64,000 nt of DNA, taken from positions 62,001 to 126,000 of the forward strand of contig CAKPMC010000002.1 in assembly GCA_934167875.1 (NCBI GenBank), in the 5' to 3' direction. The position numbers were made by a program, and so were the translations under genes. The DNA is from an uncultured Bacilli bacterium (GTDB taxonomy: Bacteria; Bacillota_I; Bacilli_A; RF39; UBA660). Below are positions 42,321 to 52,280 of the stretch, one piece after another (positions within the stretch are counted from its first letter, which is position 1; each line of letters starts with the position of its first letter). The notes below the pieces were generated by a model, which saw only the letters and a program-made list of their open reading frames with translations, was not told where the DNA came from and searched no databases.

Positions 42321-43037
42321 ATGATAATAAATAGTGATAATAAAATTGGTTTAATTTTTAGTAAAGAATTATTAGAACAAGAAAAAACAGATACCAACAG
42401 TGAATTAATTAATCATATAATTGATATCCATAATAATTTTGCTGATCAAGTAAAAGAAGGTAAATACACTAAGAAAGAATTTACATCATTTAGAAACAAA
42501 ATTGCCCAAGAGCCGATTATAAATTCTAAAATTATTTTAAAATTATGTGATTTATTTTTAGAAGATGACAAAATTATATTTAAAGAACTAGTTACTTTAT
42601 GTAATAAAAATATTATTTATATATCAGAAACTAATAGAATTAATTTTATGGCAGCTGATATTAGAGAAATAAATAGCAAATTAAAATCATTTGCCTCAGC
42701 TTATTTTAATAGTATTATTACAATTCCAGAATCAAGAGTAGAAACATTAAAAATTTATTCAGAGTATGTAAGTAAATTAGAAGATACTAATAGTGAAGAA
42801 TATCATCATTTTATTGAAAGTTATCATGATTTTGTAAATAGAACATTTACTAATAAAAAAATTAAACAAATACTTATTGAAAGTGAAGACTTAGAATACA
42901 TTAATCTATTAAATTGTTTCAAGTTACAAATAAGTAAAATAAAATTATACATAGAACATCACGATAGTATTCATGCTAGAGAAAAGATTGATGATATTAA
43001 AAGAACGCAAGCACTAAGACAATTAGGAAAACTATAA
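42321..43037 (+). CDS. Hypothetical helical protein
   Basis: 238 residues with AAGGAG before ATG 42321. All-helical composition, charged, no membrane segment; contains paired-helix patterns (LINHIIDIHNNFADQVKEGKY; YSEYVSKLEDTNSEEYHHF). Unrecognised. It ends 8 bp before the convergent SpoVB-like gene. Confidence 0.57.
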   Translation: MIINSDNKIGLIFSKELLEQEKTDTNSELINHIIDIHNNFADQVKEGKYTKKEFTSFRNKIAQEPIINSKIILKLCDLFLEDDKIIFKELVTLCNKNIIYISETNRINFMAADIREINSKLKSFASAYFNSIITIPESRVETLKIYSEYVSKLEDTNSEEYHHFIESYHDFVNRTFTNKKIKQILIESEDLEYINLLNCFKLQISKIKLYIEHHDSIHAREKIDDIKRTQALRQLGKL

Positions 43038-43045
43038 AGACCTAA

Positions 43046-44338
43046 TTAGCTTAATGCTTTTTTTATGTGTCTATAATGATTACAAGCAACATAAATAATA
43101 TTTACAGAAGAAGCAATTATAAATGAATATATTCCTATATGTAAAAGAGATAAAATATATAATAGAATAGTTTTTAAAATAATACCGATAATATTATCAA
43201 TCATAACATCTTTAGATTTTGATATAGCTTGTAGACAAGCAGCAAATGGTAATTCTATATAATAAAATAAAAATGGTATAGCTAAAGCTTTTAAATAAGT
43301 TCCACCATGAGTTGTGCCATAAATTAATTTTAAAAAGAATTCAGGAAATATAAACAGAATAATAGTAACTGGTAACCCAATAGCTAGTGATATCGTAATA
43401 GCTTGTTTTAATTTTCTTTTAATATACAAATATTCTTTGTTAGCATGTGCTTTGGAAATTACAGGTAATAAGCTATTAGAAACAGCTCCTGTAAAGAAAC
43501 CTGGCAATAGTAATAGTGGCATAGAATACCCGGCTATAATACCATATTCTTGCGTTATATAACTTAGACTATAACCACTTTTCATAAGCCCAGCCGTTAG
43601 TAATATTGGCTCTAAAAAATAACCAATATTACCAATTAATCTTGTATTAGTATTAGGTATAGATATTTCTAAAATATTTTTAATATTTTCTTTTTGGGGT
43701 TTAATATCATCTTTAGTTATTTTAACTTTTTTAGGCATGAATAATAGTAAAATAACTATACTAGTAAACTCACTAATCATATTTACTAATACTAAAAAGC
43801 TAACAGCATATACCAAATCAATTTTTATAAGAGTTGGAATAAAAATAATAGTTAAAATTAGTCTAACTATCTGTTCTATAACATGACTAACTACGTGAGG
43901 AAACATTTTCTGCTTTCCAAAAAAGTATCCTCTAAGCATATTTGATAATGCTTCAAATGGTAATACCATACTTATACATAAAATAGGTAAATAACATCTG
44001 CTATCTTTTAGCAAATTAATTGAAATGAATTGTGCTGATAATAAAATAATAAAAACTAAAACAATATCAAAAATTAAAATAATAGGTATAGCTGAGAAAA
44101 CTATATTTTTATTATTATATTTATCTTCACTAACTAGTTTAGAAACACTAGTAGGAAGACTAAATTGTGATAACGACATAAATAAAGAAAAAGTAGGAAA
44201 TATTAACATGTATAAACTAATACCATCTAATCCAATTAATCTAGTATTAATTACTTTGATAACCATTCCTAATACTTTAGTAATAAAACCACCAATGATT
44301 AAAATAATAGTTGATTTAATAAATTTTTCTTTAGTCAA
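43046..44338 (-). CDS. SpoVB-like polysaccharide/lipid flippase (MOP superfamily)
   Basis: 430 residues, 12-14 membrane helices. Start TTG 44338 with GGGTGAT 6 nt upstream. N-terminus IKSTIILIIGGFITKVLGMVIKVINTRLIG and later SLSQFSLPTSVSKLVSEDK, GYFFGKQKMFPHVVSHVIEQIVRL and YITQEYGIIAGYSMPLLLLPGFFTGAVSNSLLP match SpoVB/MurJ-like transporters of Bacilli. Such proteins flip lipid-linked wall precursors. Divergent from comN, as expected from Bacillus-type synteny. Confidence 0.85.
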   Translation of the reverse strand: MTKEKFIKSTIILIIGGFITKVLGMVIKVINTRLIGLDGISLYMLIFPTFSLFMSLSQFSLPTSVSKLVSEDKYNNKNIVFSAIPIILIFDIVLVFIILLSAQFISINLLKDSRCYLPILCISMVLPFEALSNMLRGYFFGKQKMFPHVVSHVIEQIVRLILTIIFIPTLIKIDLVYAVSFLVLVNMISEFTSIVILLLFMPKKVKITKDDIKPQKENIKNILEISIPNTNTRLIGNIGYFLEPILLTAGLMKSGYSLSYITQEYGIIAGYSMPLLLLPGFFTGAVSNSLLPVISKAHANKEYLYIKRKLKQAITISLAIGLPVTIILFIFPEFFLKLIYGTTHGGTYLKALAIPFLFYYIELPFAACLQAISKSKDVMIDNIIGIILKTILLYILSLLHIGIYSFIIASSVNIIYVACNHYRHIKKALS

Positions 44339-44450
44339 GTTATATCACCCATTAAAGCATATGAATTTTATTTAAAATGATACCTTTTTAAATTATTAAG
44401 TACTTTATCAAAATTAAAAATTAATGTATAATAAATACTAGGTGATTAAT

Positions 44451-44687
44451 ATGGAAATGGAATTTCATAGTGTCAGTGAATTAAAAGAAAGACTAACACC
44501 AGCACTTAAAATAAGAAAAAAGGATTTGAAGAAACAAAATATTAACTTAGAAATAGAAGAAATTTGGGATTATTTTGTTGAAAATTATTTCAAAAAAACA
44601 ATAAATTTATCACTAGCTAAAATGGTTGATTATATTTTAAATGGTGAAATTGATATTAATTTAATAAAACATAATGTTATACAGTAG
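44451..44687 (+). CDS. comN: ComN/YrzD-type post-transcriptional regulator
   Basis: 78 residues from ATG 44451 (TAGGTGATT upstream). The pattern LTPALKIRKKDLKKQNI…EIWDYFVENYFKKTINLSLAKMVDYILNGEI matches the post-transcriptional regulator family (ComN). In Bacillus it lies beside spoVB, as here. Followed by relA after 8 nt. Confidence 0.8.
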   Translation: MEMEFHSVSELKERLTPALKIRKKDLKKQNINLEIEEIWDYFVENYFKKTINLSLAKMVDYILNGEIDINLIKHNVIQ

Positions 44688-44695
44688 GTGATTTT

Positions 44696-46846
44696 ATGAG
44701 TAAGAAAGAACAATATACAATAGAAGATTTGATAAAAAAAGCAAGTGTATATATACCAGAAGAAGAAAATTTAGAAAAAATAAGAAAGGCTTATGTGTTT
44801 GCTGAAGCTTCTCATCGAGGCCAGTTTCGTAAATCGGGAGAACCTTATATTATTCATCCTTTGAATACAGCTATTATTTTAACTACAGTTTATGCTGATA
44901 CTGATACATTAATAGCTGGTTTATTACACGACACTATTGAGGATTGCGATGTTGATAAAGACGAATTAGAAGAAATGTTTGGAAAAACAGTAGCTAACTT
45001 AGTAAATGGTGTATCTAAATTAGGTCGTATTAATTTTTCAACTGAAAACGAATATTTAATAGATTATTATAAAAAAATAATTGTTGGAATGAGTGAAGAT
45101 GTTAGGGTTATAATAGTTAAACTTGCAGATCGCTTACACAATATGAGAACACTTTATGCGCTTCCTCCAGAAAAGCAAAAGAAAATAGCGAAAGAAACAC
45201 TTGAAATATTAGCACCAATTGCCCATCATCTAGGAATTCATAAAATAAAAAGTGAACTTGAAGACTTATCTTTACGTTACCTAAAACCTGATGTTTTCTA
45301 TGATATTGCTGAAAGATTAGATAAAACTAAAATAGAACGTGATAATACAGTTAACGAAATGCTTAACCTAGTTAGTAGCTTATTAACTGAGCATAATATT
45401 CCTCATGAAATCAAAGGAAGAGCAAAAAGTATTTACAGTATCTACAACAAATTAAATAAAGGTAAGAAATTTAGTGACATATACGATTTATTAGCTTTAA
45501 GAGTTTTAGTTGATACAGAACAAGAATGTTATTTAGCATTAGGAATTATTCATTCTAAATTTAAACCTATTCCTAATCGTTTTAAAGATTATGTTGCCAT
45601 GCCCAAAGCAAACATGTATCAATCACTTCATACTACAGTATTTGGTGTAGATGGTTATTTATTTGAAATTCAAATCCGTACTTATCAAATGGATGAAGTA
45701 GCAGAAAATGGTATTGCTTCGCATTGGGCTTATAAAGAACATAAAGATGCCAAAGAATTAATGCAAAATACTACTGAACAAAAACTTCAATTCTTTAAAT
45801 CAATAATAGAATTAAATGAAGATAAAATGAGCAGTGAAGATTTTGTAAATAGTGTTAAAGATGAAGTTTTAAACAATAATATTTATTGTTTTACCCCTAA
45901 GGGCGATATAATTGAACTACCTCGTGATGCAACACCTATTGATTTTGCCTATAAAGTTCATACTAGAGTAGGTGAAACAATGGTAGGCGCAATAGTTAAT
46001 AATAGTATTGTTCCCCTTGATTATAAGTTAAAAAATAATGATATCGTTAAGATAAATACTTCTAAAAATTCTAAAGGTCCATCACAAGAATGGTTAAATA
46101 TAGTTAAATCTACTCAAACAAAAAATAAAATAAGAGCCTTCTTTTCTAAAAATGAAAAGGAAATTTATATAGATCGAGGTAAAGATTCACTAGAAAAAGA
46201 ATTAAGAAAGAAAAAAATCTCATTTAGTGAGTTTTTAACACCAGAAAATACCGAAAAAATATTTAAAGAATTAAAGGTTGATTCTATTGATGATTTATAT
46301 TTAGAAATAGGTAATGGTAAGCATAATCCTACTACTGTTATAAATATAATTTATAAAAAAGAAGAAGAACCAAAACCAGTAAAAAAACCTATTATCAAAC
46401 AAACAGATAGTAATTCTGATGTTGTAGTAGCTGGTATTGATAAAGTAAAAGTAAATCTTGCTAATTGTTGTAATCCTATTCCTGGTGATGAAATAGTTGG
46501 TTATATTACTAAAGGTAATGGTATTAGTGTTCACCGTAAAGAGTGCCATAATCTAGAATATTTAGACAATCGTACTGTATCAGTATCATGGAGTGATAAT
46601 ACTAAAGATAAATATGAAACTTCTATTTTAATTCATACTAAAGATGAATCTAATAATTTAATTGAAGTAATCCAAAAACTAGGTATGTTTGATATCCATA
46701 TTGAACGCTTTATAACTCTTCGTCAAAAAGATGAAATGATATATGAGGTTGATTTATTTGTTAAAAGTTTAGAATACTTAAATAAGGTATTTCGTGAAAT
46801 AGAAAAATTATCATATATAACCAAAATAGAGAGGTTAATGCGATGA
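44696..46846 (+). CDS. relA: Bifunctional (p)ppGpp synthetase/hydrolase
   Basis: 716 residues. HD hydrolase: FRKSGEPYIIHPLNTA, LLHDTIEDCD, RLHNMRTL. Synthetase: KGRAKSIYSIYNKL, DIYDLLALRVLV, RFKDYVAMPKANMYQSLHTTVFG, EIQIRTYQMDEVAENGIASHWAYK. Then TGS (YCFTPKGDIIELPRDATPIDFAYKVHTRVGE), a zinc-finger/helical part with CCNPIPGDEIVGYITKGNGISVHRKECHN, and a C-terminal ACT domain. Both catalytic halves look intact. The dtd start overlaps its stop, the usual relA-dtd pair. Confidence 0.97.
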   Translation: MSKKEQYTIEDLIKKASVYIPEEENLEKIRKAYVFAEASHRGQFRKSGEPYIIHPLNTAIILTTVYADTDTLIAGLLHDTIEDCDVDKDELEEMFGKTVANLVNGVSKLGRINFSTENEYLIDYYKKIIVGMSEDVRVIIVKLADRLHNMRTLYALPPEKQKKIAKETLEILAPIAHHLGIHKIKSELEDLSLRYLKPDVFYDIAERLDKTKIERDNTVNEMLNLVSSLLTEHNIPHEIKGRAKSIYSIYNKLNKGKKFSDIYDLLALRVLVDTEQECYLALGIIHSKFKPIPNRFKDYVAMPKANMYQSLHTTVFGVDGYLFEIQIRTYQMDEVAENGIASHWAYKEHKDAKELMQNTTEQKLQFFKSIIELNEDKMSSEDFVNSVKDEVLNNNIYCFTPKGDIIELPRDATPIDFAYKVHTRVGETMVGAIVNNSIVPLDYKLKNNDIVKINTSKNSKGPSQEWLNIVKSTQTKNKIRAFFSKNEKEIYIDRGKDSLEKELRKKKISFSEFLTPENTEKIFKELKVDSIDDLYLEIGNGKHNPTTVINIIYKKEEEPKPVKKPIIKQTDSNSDVVVAGIDKVKVNLANCCNPIPGDEIVGYITKGNGISVHRKECHNLEYLDNRTVSVSWSDNTKDKYETSILIHTKDESNNLIEVIQKLGMFDIHIERFITLRQKDEMIYEVDLFVKSLEYLNKVFREIEKLSYITKIERLMR

Positions 46847-47298
46847 GAGTATTAGTTCAAAGAAGTGATAGAGCAAGCTGTACTGTTAATAATATAGTAA
46901 CAGGTTCAATCTCTAAAGGATTAGTATTGTTAGTAGGATTTACAGCTGGTGATACAATTGATACTATTAAATACTTAGTAAATAAAATCATTAATTTAAG
47001 AATATTTGATGATGAAAATGGTGTTATGAATAAAAGCGTTTTAGAAGTAGAAAATACTAGTATCTTATCTATCTCACAATTCACTTTATACGCTGATACT
47101 AAAAAGGGTAATAGACCTAGTTACCGCAATGCCTTAAATGGTACTGATGCTAGTAAATTATATGATTTATTTAATATAGAACTTGCTAAATATATAACGG
47201 TAGCAACAGGAGTTTTTGGAGCAGATATGAAAATAAATTTAATAAATAATGGACCAGTAACTATTTGGCTGGAAAAGGAGGACCAAAATGGAAAATAA
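46843..47298 (+). CDS. dtd: D-aminoacyl-tRNA deacylase
   Basis: 151 residues. Removes D-amino acids from tRNA. Both active-site motifs are present: SISQFTLYADT and NNGPVTIWLE. MRVLVQRSDRASCTVN is the family start. ATGA overlap with relA; 3' end overlaps the next gene. Confidence 0.96.
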   Translation: MRVLVQRSDRASCTVNNIVTGSISKGLVLLVGFTAGDTIDTIKYLVNKIINLRIFDDENGVMNKSVLEVENTSILSISQFTLYADTKKGNRPSYRNALNGTDASKLYDLFNIELAKYITVATGVFGADMKINLINNGPVTIWLEKEDQNGK

Positions 47299-48346
47299 AA
47301 TAAACTATCGTTTAGTCAATTTCTTATTATTAATGGCTATTATTTATATCATAATAGCTACCAGTGGATATTGGGGAGGAATTATTTTAAAAGTATTTAA
47401 TATTATTGTTCCTTTCCTTTTAGCATTTGTTTTGGCTTATATTCTTAATCCTTTTGTTAAGAAATTAGAAGAAAAAGGAATTAGAAGAAATCTAGCTCTT
47501 ATTTTAGTTGTTTTAATAGTACTTGGATTATTAGTAGGATTGATGTGGGTAACATTACCAGCAATCTATGATCAACTTATAGCTTTTTCTAAAACAGTTA
47601 CTAAAGTAATTGGCGATTTTTCTTTCCGCTTTGATTTAAATCTAGGTGATTTTGAAACCACAATAGTTGATGCTCTAAATCAAATGATAAAAGACTTAGG
47701 TGGATATATTTCAACAGGAACTATTGATATTCTAGGTAAGAGTGTTAATTTCTTAGCTAATGCTGTTATTGTATTTATGGTTGGAATTTACTTTTTAGTT
47801 GATATGGATAAAATTCGTGCCTTCATTAAAAAAAGTTTAAAACCTCATAAAAGGGAATATCAATACGTAAAAACAATTGATCATGAAATGGGTAATTATT
47901 TACATGGCTTATCAATATTTATGTTAGTACAATTAGTAGAATACTCATTACTATTTAAATTAGTAGGCCATCCAAGTTGGTTATTATTAGGAATATTAGC
48001 TTGTGTTACTACTGTTATTCCATACTTTGGTGGTATCCTAACCAATATAATTGCTGTATTAACAGCTAGTGTTATTTCAACTAAATTATTCATTTTAACA
48101 TTACTTATAACTTTAATTTTTCCTAATATTGATGGCTATGTTATATCACCTCATATATATGGAAGAACCAACAACATTAACCCTTTATTAGTTATTTTCA
48201 CTGCTGGTGTATGCAGTAGTATTTTTGGAATATGGGGTATTATGGCTGGATTACCATTATACCTAATAGTTCGTGCTACCTGGAAATTTTTCCATCAAGA
48301 TATTAAAGACAAAATAGAAGATTTCAAAGAAGAAAAAAGTAAGTAA
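47288..48346 (+). CDS. AI-2E family (PF01594) membrane permease
   Basis: 352 residues, seven to eight membrane helices. NIIVPFLLAFVLAYILNPFVKKLEEKGIRRNLA, TVIPYFGGILTNIIAV, PNIDGYVISPHIYGRTNNINPLLVIFTAGVC and FGIWGIMAGLPLYLIVRATW are characteristic. Many members are ion antiporters or exporters of unknown substrate. AAGGAGGACC precedes ATG 47288, inside dtd. Confidence 0.9.
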   Translation: MENKINYRLVNFLLLMAIIYIIIATSGYWGGIILKVFNIIVPFLLAFVLAYILNPFVKKLEEKGIRRNLALILVVLIVLGLLVGLMWVTLPAIYDQLIAFSKTVTKVIGDFSFRFDLNLGDFETTIVDALNQMIKDLGGYISTGTIDILGKSVNFLANAVIVFMVGIYFLVDMDKIRAFIKKSLKPHKREYQYVKTIDHEMGNYLHGLSIFMLVQLVEYSLLFKLVGHPSWLLLGILACVTTVIPYFGGILTNIIAVLTASVISTKLFILTLLITLIFPNIDGYVISPHIYGRTNNINPLLVIFTAGVCSSIFGIWGIMAGLPLYLIVRATWKFFHQDIKDKIEDFKEEKSK

Positions 48347-48445
48347 TTATTATCATATAAAAGCATAAATTTAAACTAGAAAAAGTTATTTTTTCTTGAC
48401 ATTGAACTATGAAAATTGTACTCTATAGTAGAGAGGAGTGAAAGA

Positions 48446-49684
48446 ATGTTTTGTGGTGAATGTGGTGCTAAGAATAAAAAGACTGATACTTTTTGTTCAG
48501 AATGTGGAGCACCATTAGAACAAGAAGTAAAGAAAGAAACTGGTACTACTAATAAAACAGTAACACCTAGACAACCGATGTCTAAAAAGAATAAAATTAT
48601 AATTGCTATTGTAGCAGCAGTAGTTATAGTTTTAGGTGTTGGATATAAAGTAGGAGATAATCTTACTAGTCCAAGAAAAATAGCTGAAGATTATATCAAA
48701 GCTACAATTAATAATGATGGTGAAAAACTATACAAGTATATTGAAATAGAAGGGGATACTACATTTGCTTCTAAGAAAGTATTTGCTGACTTAATGAAAG
48801 ATACAAAACCAACTAATGAAATCGTTAATTATAAAATTACTGATGTCAAATATGGTGATGGCAAATTAAGTGCAAAAGTAACCTTCAAATATACAACTAA
48901 GAATAGTAGTAGTGAGAAAACTGATACTGTAAATCTAACTAAACAAAAAGGTAATAAATATTTAATTTTTGCTAATTGGAAAATCAGTGATCTTTCTGCA
49001 GATAATATTTTAGTAGAAGATTTTACTTTAAAAGTTCCAAAAGGAGCAAAAGTTAGTTTTGCGGGAATTAATGTAACAGAAAAATACTTAAATAAGGATG
49101 AAACTACATCTAAGCTAGATGTATACAAATTACCAAAAGTATTTGCAGCAGAAACTACTATCAAAGTTACTTTAGCTAACGGTATGGAATTTGAAAAGAA
49201 AGTAACACCATCAAGTTATCGTGACTCATACACTTTAACTTTTGATGAAGATAATTTAAGTGATGCTTCTAAAGAAAAACTTATTAATAGAAGTAAAGAA
49301 GTATTAACAACTGTTTATACTAATGCAATTGCTGGTAAGAATTTTGACGAATTTAAATCAAATTTCGAACATAAAGGAGTAGATTTAACTAAACTAGGTG
49401 CTAGCTACAAAGAATTCCTAGAAGATTTACAAGGATCATCTCGTACTTTAACATCTATTGAATTTACTGATATGTCTATTTATGATTTATCATTAAATGA
49501 AGATGGTAATATTGAAGTAGAGGTAAGAGCTAGTTTCGATTATTCAATTAAATATACATCATATAGTGGTGAAGAAAAAACAGACGAAGATGATGATTAC
49601 AAATATATTACTCTTACATATGCTTATGATAATAACGAATATTATTTAATTGATATGGATGACTTACAATATTATTTTTATTAA
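48446..49684 (+). CDS. Zinc-ribbon membrane protein (TcaA-like)
   Basis: 412 residues from ATG 48446 (AGAGGAG). The N-terminal zinc ribbon, CGECGAKNKKTDTFCSECG, is cytoplasmic; one membrane helix follows (about 51-70); then come two to three extracytoplasmic domains with repeated NTF2/TcaA-like character (SPRKIAEDYIKATINNDGEKLYKYI…; KEVLTTVYTNAIAGKNFDEFKS…) and an acidic, Tyr-rich end. Zinc-ribbon/TcaA-like proteins of Bacilli sense or respond to cell-wall stress. A TTGACA upstream (near 48395) suggests an independent promoter. Confidence 0.78.
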   Translation: MFCGECGAKNKKTDTFCSECGAPLEQEVKKETGTTNKTVTPRQPMSKKNKIIIAIVAAVVIVLGVGYKVGDNLTSPRKIAEDYIKATINNDGEKLYKYIEIEGDTTFASKKVFADLMKDTKPTNEIVNYKITDVKYGDGKLSAKVTFKYTTKNSSSEKTDTVNLTKQKGNKYLIFANWKISDLSADNILVEDFTLKVPKGAKVSFAGINVTEKYLNKDETTSKLDVYKLPKVFAAETTIKVTLANGMEFEKKVTPSSYRDSYTLTFDEDNLSDASKEKLINRSKEVLTTVYTNAIAGKNFDEFKSNFEHKGVDLTKLGASYKEFLEDLQGSSRTLTSIEFTDMSIYDLSLNEDGNIEVEVRASFDYSIKYTSYSGEEKTDEDDDYKYITLTYAYDNNEYYLIDMDDLQYYFY

Positions 49685-49705
49685 AATAAAGAAGGAGAAT
49701 AAACA

Positions 49706-50470
49706 ATGGCAAAATTTTGTACAAAGTGTGGAAAAAAATTAGAAGATGGCAAAACTTGTGATTGCCAAAAAAATAAAAAAGTAGAAGAAAAAGTTGTAGA
49801 AACTACTTCTACACAAATCGATATTAAAGAAAGTTTAATGGATTGTGTAAATGTTTTTAAAAAAATATTTACTAAACCAGTAGAAGCAATCAAAGAATTT
49901 GTTTGCGATAATAAATTTATTGCTGGTATTATTATGATAGTATTAACTGCTATTTCAACTGGTTTATATAAAATAGCTACTTTAAAAAATATGTATTCTG
50001 CTAGTAATGCTGATGCATTCAATGCAAGTGATTTTTCAGATTTATTAAATAGTGCCTTATCAGGTGGTAGTTTCAGTGCTGAACCAGAATATTTTAAAGA
50101 ATTTTTAACTACTTTTGCTACTAACTTAGTAGAGTATGCATTAATAGTTCTAATTGGTTACTTAATTATTTCAAAAGTATTAAAAGGAAAAGCTACTTGG
50201 AAACAAATGATAGCTGCTGTAGCAATTAGTTTAACAATGGTTTTAACAGCTAACTTAGTTAATTCAGTATTAGTATTTATTGATGGAAGCTTTATTGGAA
50301 ACATCAGAGCTTATATAGCTTCATTTGCTTCTATTCTAAGTGTTATAATTCTTTACAAATCAGTTAAAGAAGTAGCTGGAGTAGATAATAATAAATTATT
50401 TATGGCAGTTGCTTCAATGTCAGTATTTGCTACTGTAGTTATTGATATTGTTAAAAAAATCTTTGATTAA
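49706..50470 (+). CDS. Zinc-ribbon multi-pass membrane protein
   Basis: 254 residues. N-terminal half zinc ribbon CTKCGKKLEDGKTCDC, a linker, then five membrane helices (from about residue 75), Yip1-like. Start preceded by AAGGAG. It lies 21 nt after the other zinc-ribbon gene, so the two probably work together at the membrane. Function not known. Confidence 0.72.
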   Translation: MAKFCTKCGKKLEDGKTCDCQKNKKVEEKVVETTSTQIDIKESLMDCVNVFKKIFTKPVEAIKEFVCDNKFIAGIIMIVLTAISTGLYKIATLKNMYSASNADAFNASDFSDLLNSALSGGSFSAEPEYFKEFLTTFATNLVEYALIVLIGYLIISKVLKGKATWKQMIAAVAISLTMVLTANLVNSVLVFIDGSFIGNIRAYIASFASILSVIILYKSVKEVAGVDNNKLFMAVASMSVFATVVIDIVKKIFD

Positions 50471-50479
50471 TATTTTTAT

Positions 50480-50511
50480 AAAGACTAAATCCTATTCGGT
50501 TTAGTCTTTTT
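50480..50511 (+). terminator. Terminator after zinc-ribbon genes
   Basis: AAAGACTAAA (50480-50489) pairs with TTTAGTCTTT (50500-50509), then T. Confidence 0.9.
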
Positions 50512-50564
50512 TGTTTGATTTTTATTAAAAATATAGTATAATTAGTCAAACAAGGAGTGATATT

Positions 50565-51233
50565 ATGTCTATCATTAAGCAAAAAGAAAAAGGTTTATTA
50601 ATAGTTGTTAGTGGTCCAAGCGGAGCTGGTAAAGATACTATTGTAAATGAAGTTGTTAAAAGAAAAAATATTAATGCCTGGATATCAATTTCAATGACAT
50701 CTAGAAGTCCACGTGGACAGGAAGAAAACGGTAAAGAATATTTCTTTGTTACTAGAGAAGAATTTGAAGATAATATCAGTAAGAATAATTTTTTAGAGTA
50801 TGCAGAATATAATGGCAATTATTATGGAACTCCAAAACATAAAATTGAGGAATATTTAAATAAGGGTATTGATGTCATCTTAATTATTGAGATTCAAGGC
50901 GCTCTTCAAATAAAAGAATTAATTCCTGAAGCATTATTTATTTTTATAATGCCACCTTCAATGGAAGAGTTAAAGAAAAGATTAATAGCTAGAGGTACAG
51001 ATTCACCTGATAAAATAATTTCACGATTTAAAACAGCATACCAAGAAATTAATGAAGTAACTAAATATAATTATGTAGTAGTAAATGATGATTTAGAAAA
51101 TGCTGTAGACAAAGTATCAGCTATATTATTATCAGAAAAGTGTAGAGTAGATAGAATAGAGGAAGTATTTTTAAACAGTAATGAAGAGTTATTACATGAA
51201 GGATTAATAGACAATAAAGAATTTAAGAACTAA
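50565..51233 (+). CDS. gmk: Guanylate kinase
   Basis: 222 residues. GMP + ATP to GDP. P-loop GPSGAGKD at residues 17-24 (the last position is Asp instead of Ser/Gly, then Thr), SMTSRSPRGQEENGKEYFFVTREEF (GMP binding), LEYAEYNGNYYGTPK, LIIEIQGALQIK, IMPPSMEELKKRLIARGTDS. Slightly longer than the usual 205-210 residues at the C-terminus. TATAAT and AAGGAG upstream. Confidence 0.95.
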   Translation: MSIIKQKEKGLLIVVSGPSGAGKDTIVNEVVKRKNINAWISISMTSRSPRGQEENGKEYFFVTREEFEDNISKNNFLEYAEYNGNYYGTPKHKIEEYLNKGIDVILIIEIQGALQIKELIPEALFIFIMPPSMEELKKRLIARGTDSPDKIISRFKTAYQEINEVTKYNYVVVNDDLENAVDKVSAILLSEKCRVDRIEEVFLNSNEELLHEGLIDNKEFKN

Positions 51234-51235
51234 AT

Positions 51236-51264
51236 AAAAAGGCCGTTAAAATATAACGGTCTTT
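51236..51264. terminator. Bidirectional terminator between gmk and rnhC
   Basis: GGCCGTTA (51241-51248) pairs with TAACGGTC (51254-51261), A-run before and T-run after. It serves both convergent genes; the rnhC stop codon is in the stem. Confidence 0.88.
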
Positions 51265-52157
51265 AATATTCTACTCGTATTAGCAAAATTTAATTTAGCA
51301 ACTTCTTTGAGTTTATCTCTTCCATATTTTTCAACAATTTCTTGACCAATAACATCAACTTGAGCTCCAGCACCTTTAGGAAGAGGTATATGTAAAGAAT
51401 CGGCTAATTTATCAAACTCTTTTAAGAAAATATATCTGCTTATAACACTACTACAAGCAACAGCTAAATTTTTATCTTCAGCTTTAGTCATAAAAGTTAT
51501 ACCTCTTTGTATCTCAGTAGATTCTTTAATATAATCATAATATCTATTTTCTTTCGCAAATTCATCAACAATAATATAGTCATAATTTTCTTTTGTTGAT
51601 TGTACCATTTGATACAATGCTTTATTATGCATAATAGCTTTAATTTTATTCATATTATTATCATTACCATGTTTTTCGTTATATTCGCTATTGGTTAAAA
51701 TGATACTTTTATAAGAGATTTTCTTAGCAACCTTAGGAGCAATCTCTAATATTTTTTCATCTGTTAATTTTTTAGAATCTTTTATTCCAAGTTCTTCTAA
51801 ATATGGTATATCATCTTTTTTTACATAACTAGCGGTAACTACTATAGGCCCAAAATAATCTCCTGTTCCAACCTCATCTGATCCAATAGAAGAACAGTAA
51901 TAATATTTTTTTTCTTTTTCTTTTACTTCAGGACTATCTTTCTTACTTTGACCATCCATTTCTAACCACATACTACTGTCAACATCTGCAGTAGTACCTT
52001 GAAACATAATTTTACCACTTTCATACATAGTAATTACAGTATCACCATCTTGAGCTTGAAAAACTACATATGGGATAACTTTATCTCTCTTTTTATCTTC
52101 ATAATATTTGATCATTTTTTCTTTTGTTTTATCACTAACACGTATAACTGAGTTCAT
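51246..52157 (-). CDS. rnhC: Ribonuclease HIII
   Basis: 303 residues. N-terminal TBP-like domain (VIPYVVFQAQDGDTVITMYESGKIMFQG), then the RNase HII-like catalytic domain: IGSDEVGTGDYFGPIVV (catalytic Asp-Glu), IKDSKKLTDEKI, IIVDEFA (catalytic Asp), KAEDKNLAVACSSVISRY. Cleaves RNA in RNA-DNA hybrids. Bacilli-typical. Confidence 0.95.
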   Translation of the reverse strand: MNSVIRVSDKTKEKMIKYYEDKKRDKVIPYVVFQAQDGDTVITMYESGKIMFQGTTADVDSSMWLEMDGQSKKDSPEVKEKEKKYYYCSSIGSDEVGTGDYFGPIVVTASYVKKDDIPYLEELGIKDSKKLTDEKILEIAPKVAKKISYKSIILTNSEYNEKHGNDNNMNKIKAIMHNKALYQMVQSTKENYDYIIVDEFAKENRYYDYIKESTEIQRGITFMTKAEDKNLAVACSSVISRYIFLKEFDKLADSLHIPLPKGAGAQVDVIGQEIVEKYGRDKLKEVAKLNFANTSRILKTVIF

Positions 52158-52224
52158 TTAATTCACCTTTTTTCTAAATTCTAAGTATATTATACAGAAA
52201 AAGTAAGAAATATTCCAGTTTGTT

Positions 52225-52253
52225 TTGCAAAATAAAGAAAACTACTGTATAAT
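52225..52253 (+). promoter_or_regulatory. Promoter of LRR gene
   Basis: TTGCAA (52225-52230), a 17-nt spacer, TATAAT (52248-52253), upstream of GGGG and ATG 52281. Confidence 0.72.
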
Positions 52254-52280
52254 ATAAAGCCAATCAAAGGGGAAATAGTT

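Noticed and set aside
44025..44375. Plus-strand frame opposite the SpoVB-like gene
   Set aside because: Shadow of a strongly predicted membrane protein gene; no start signal.
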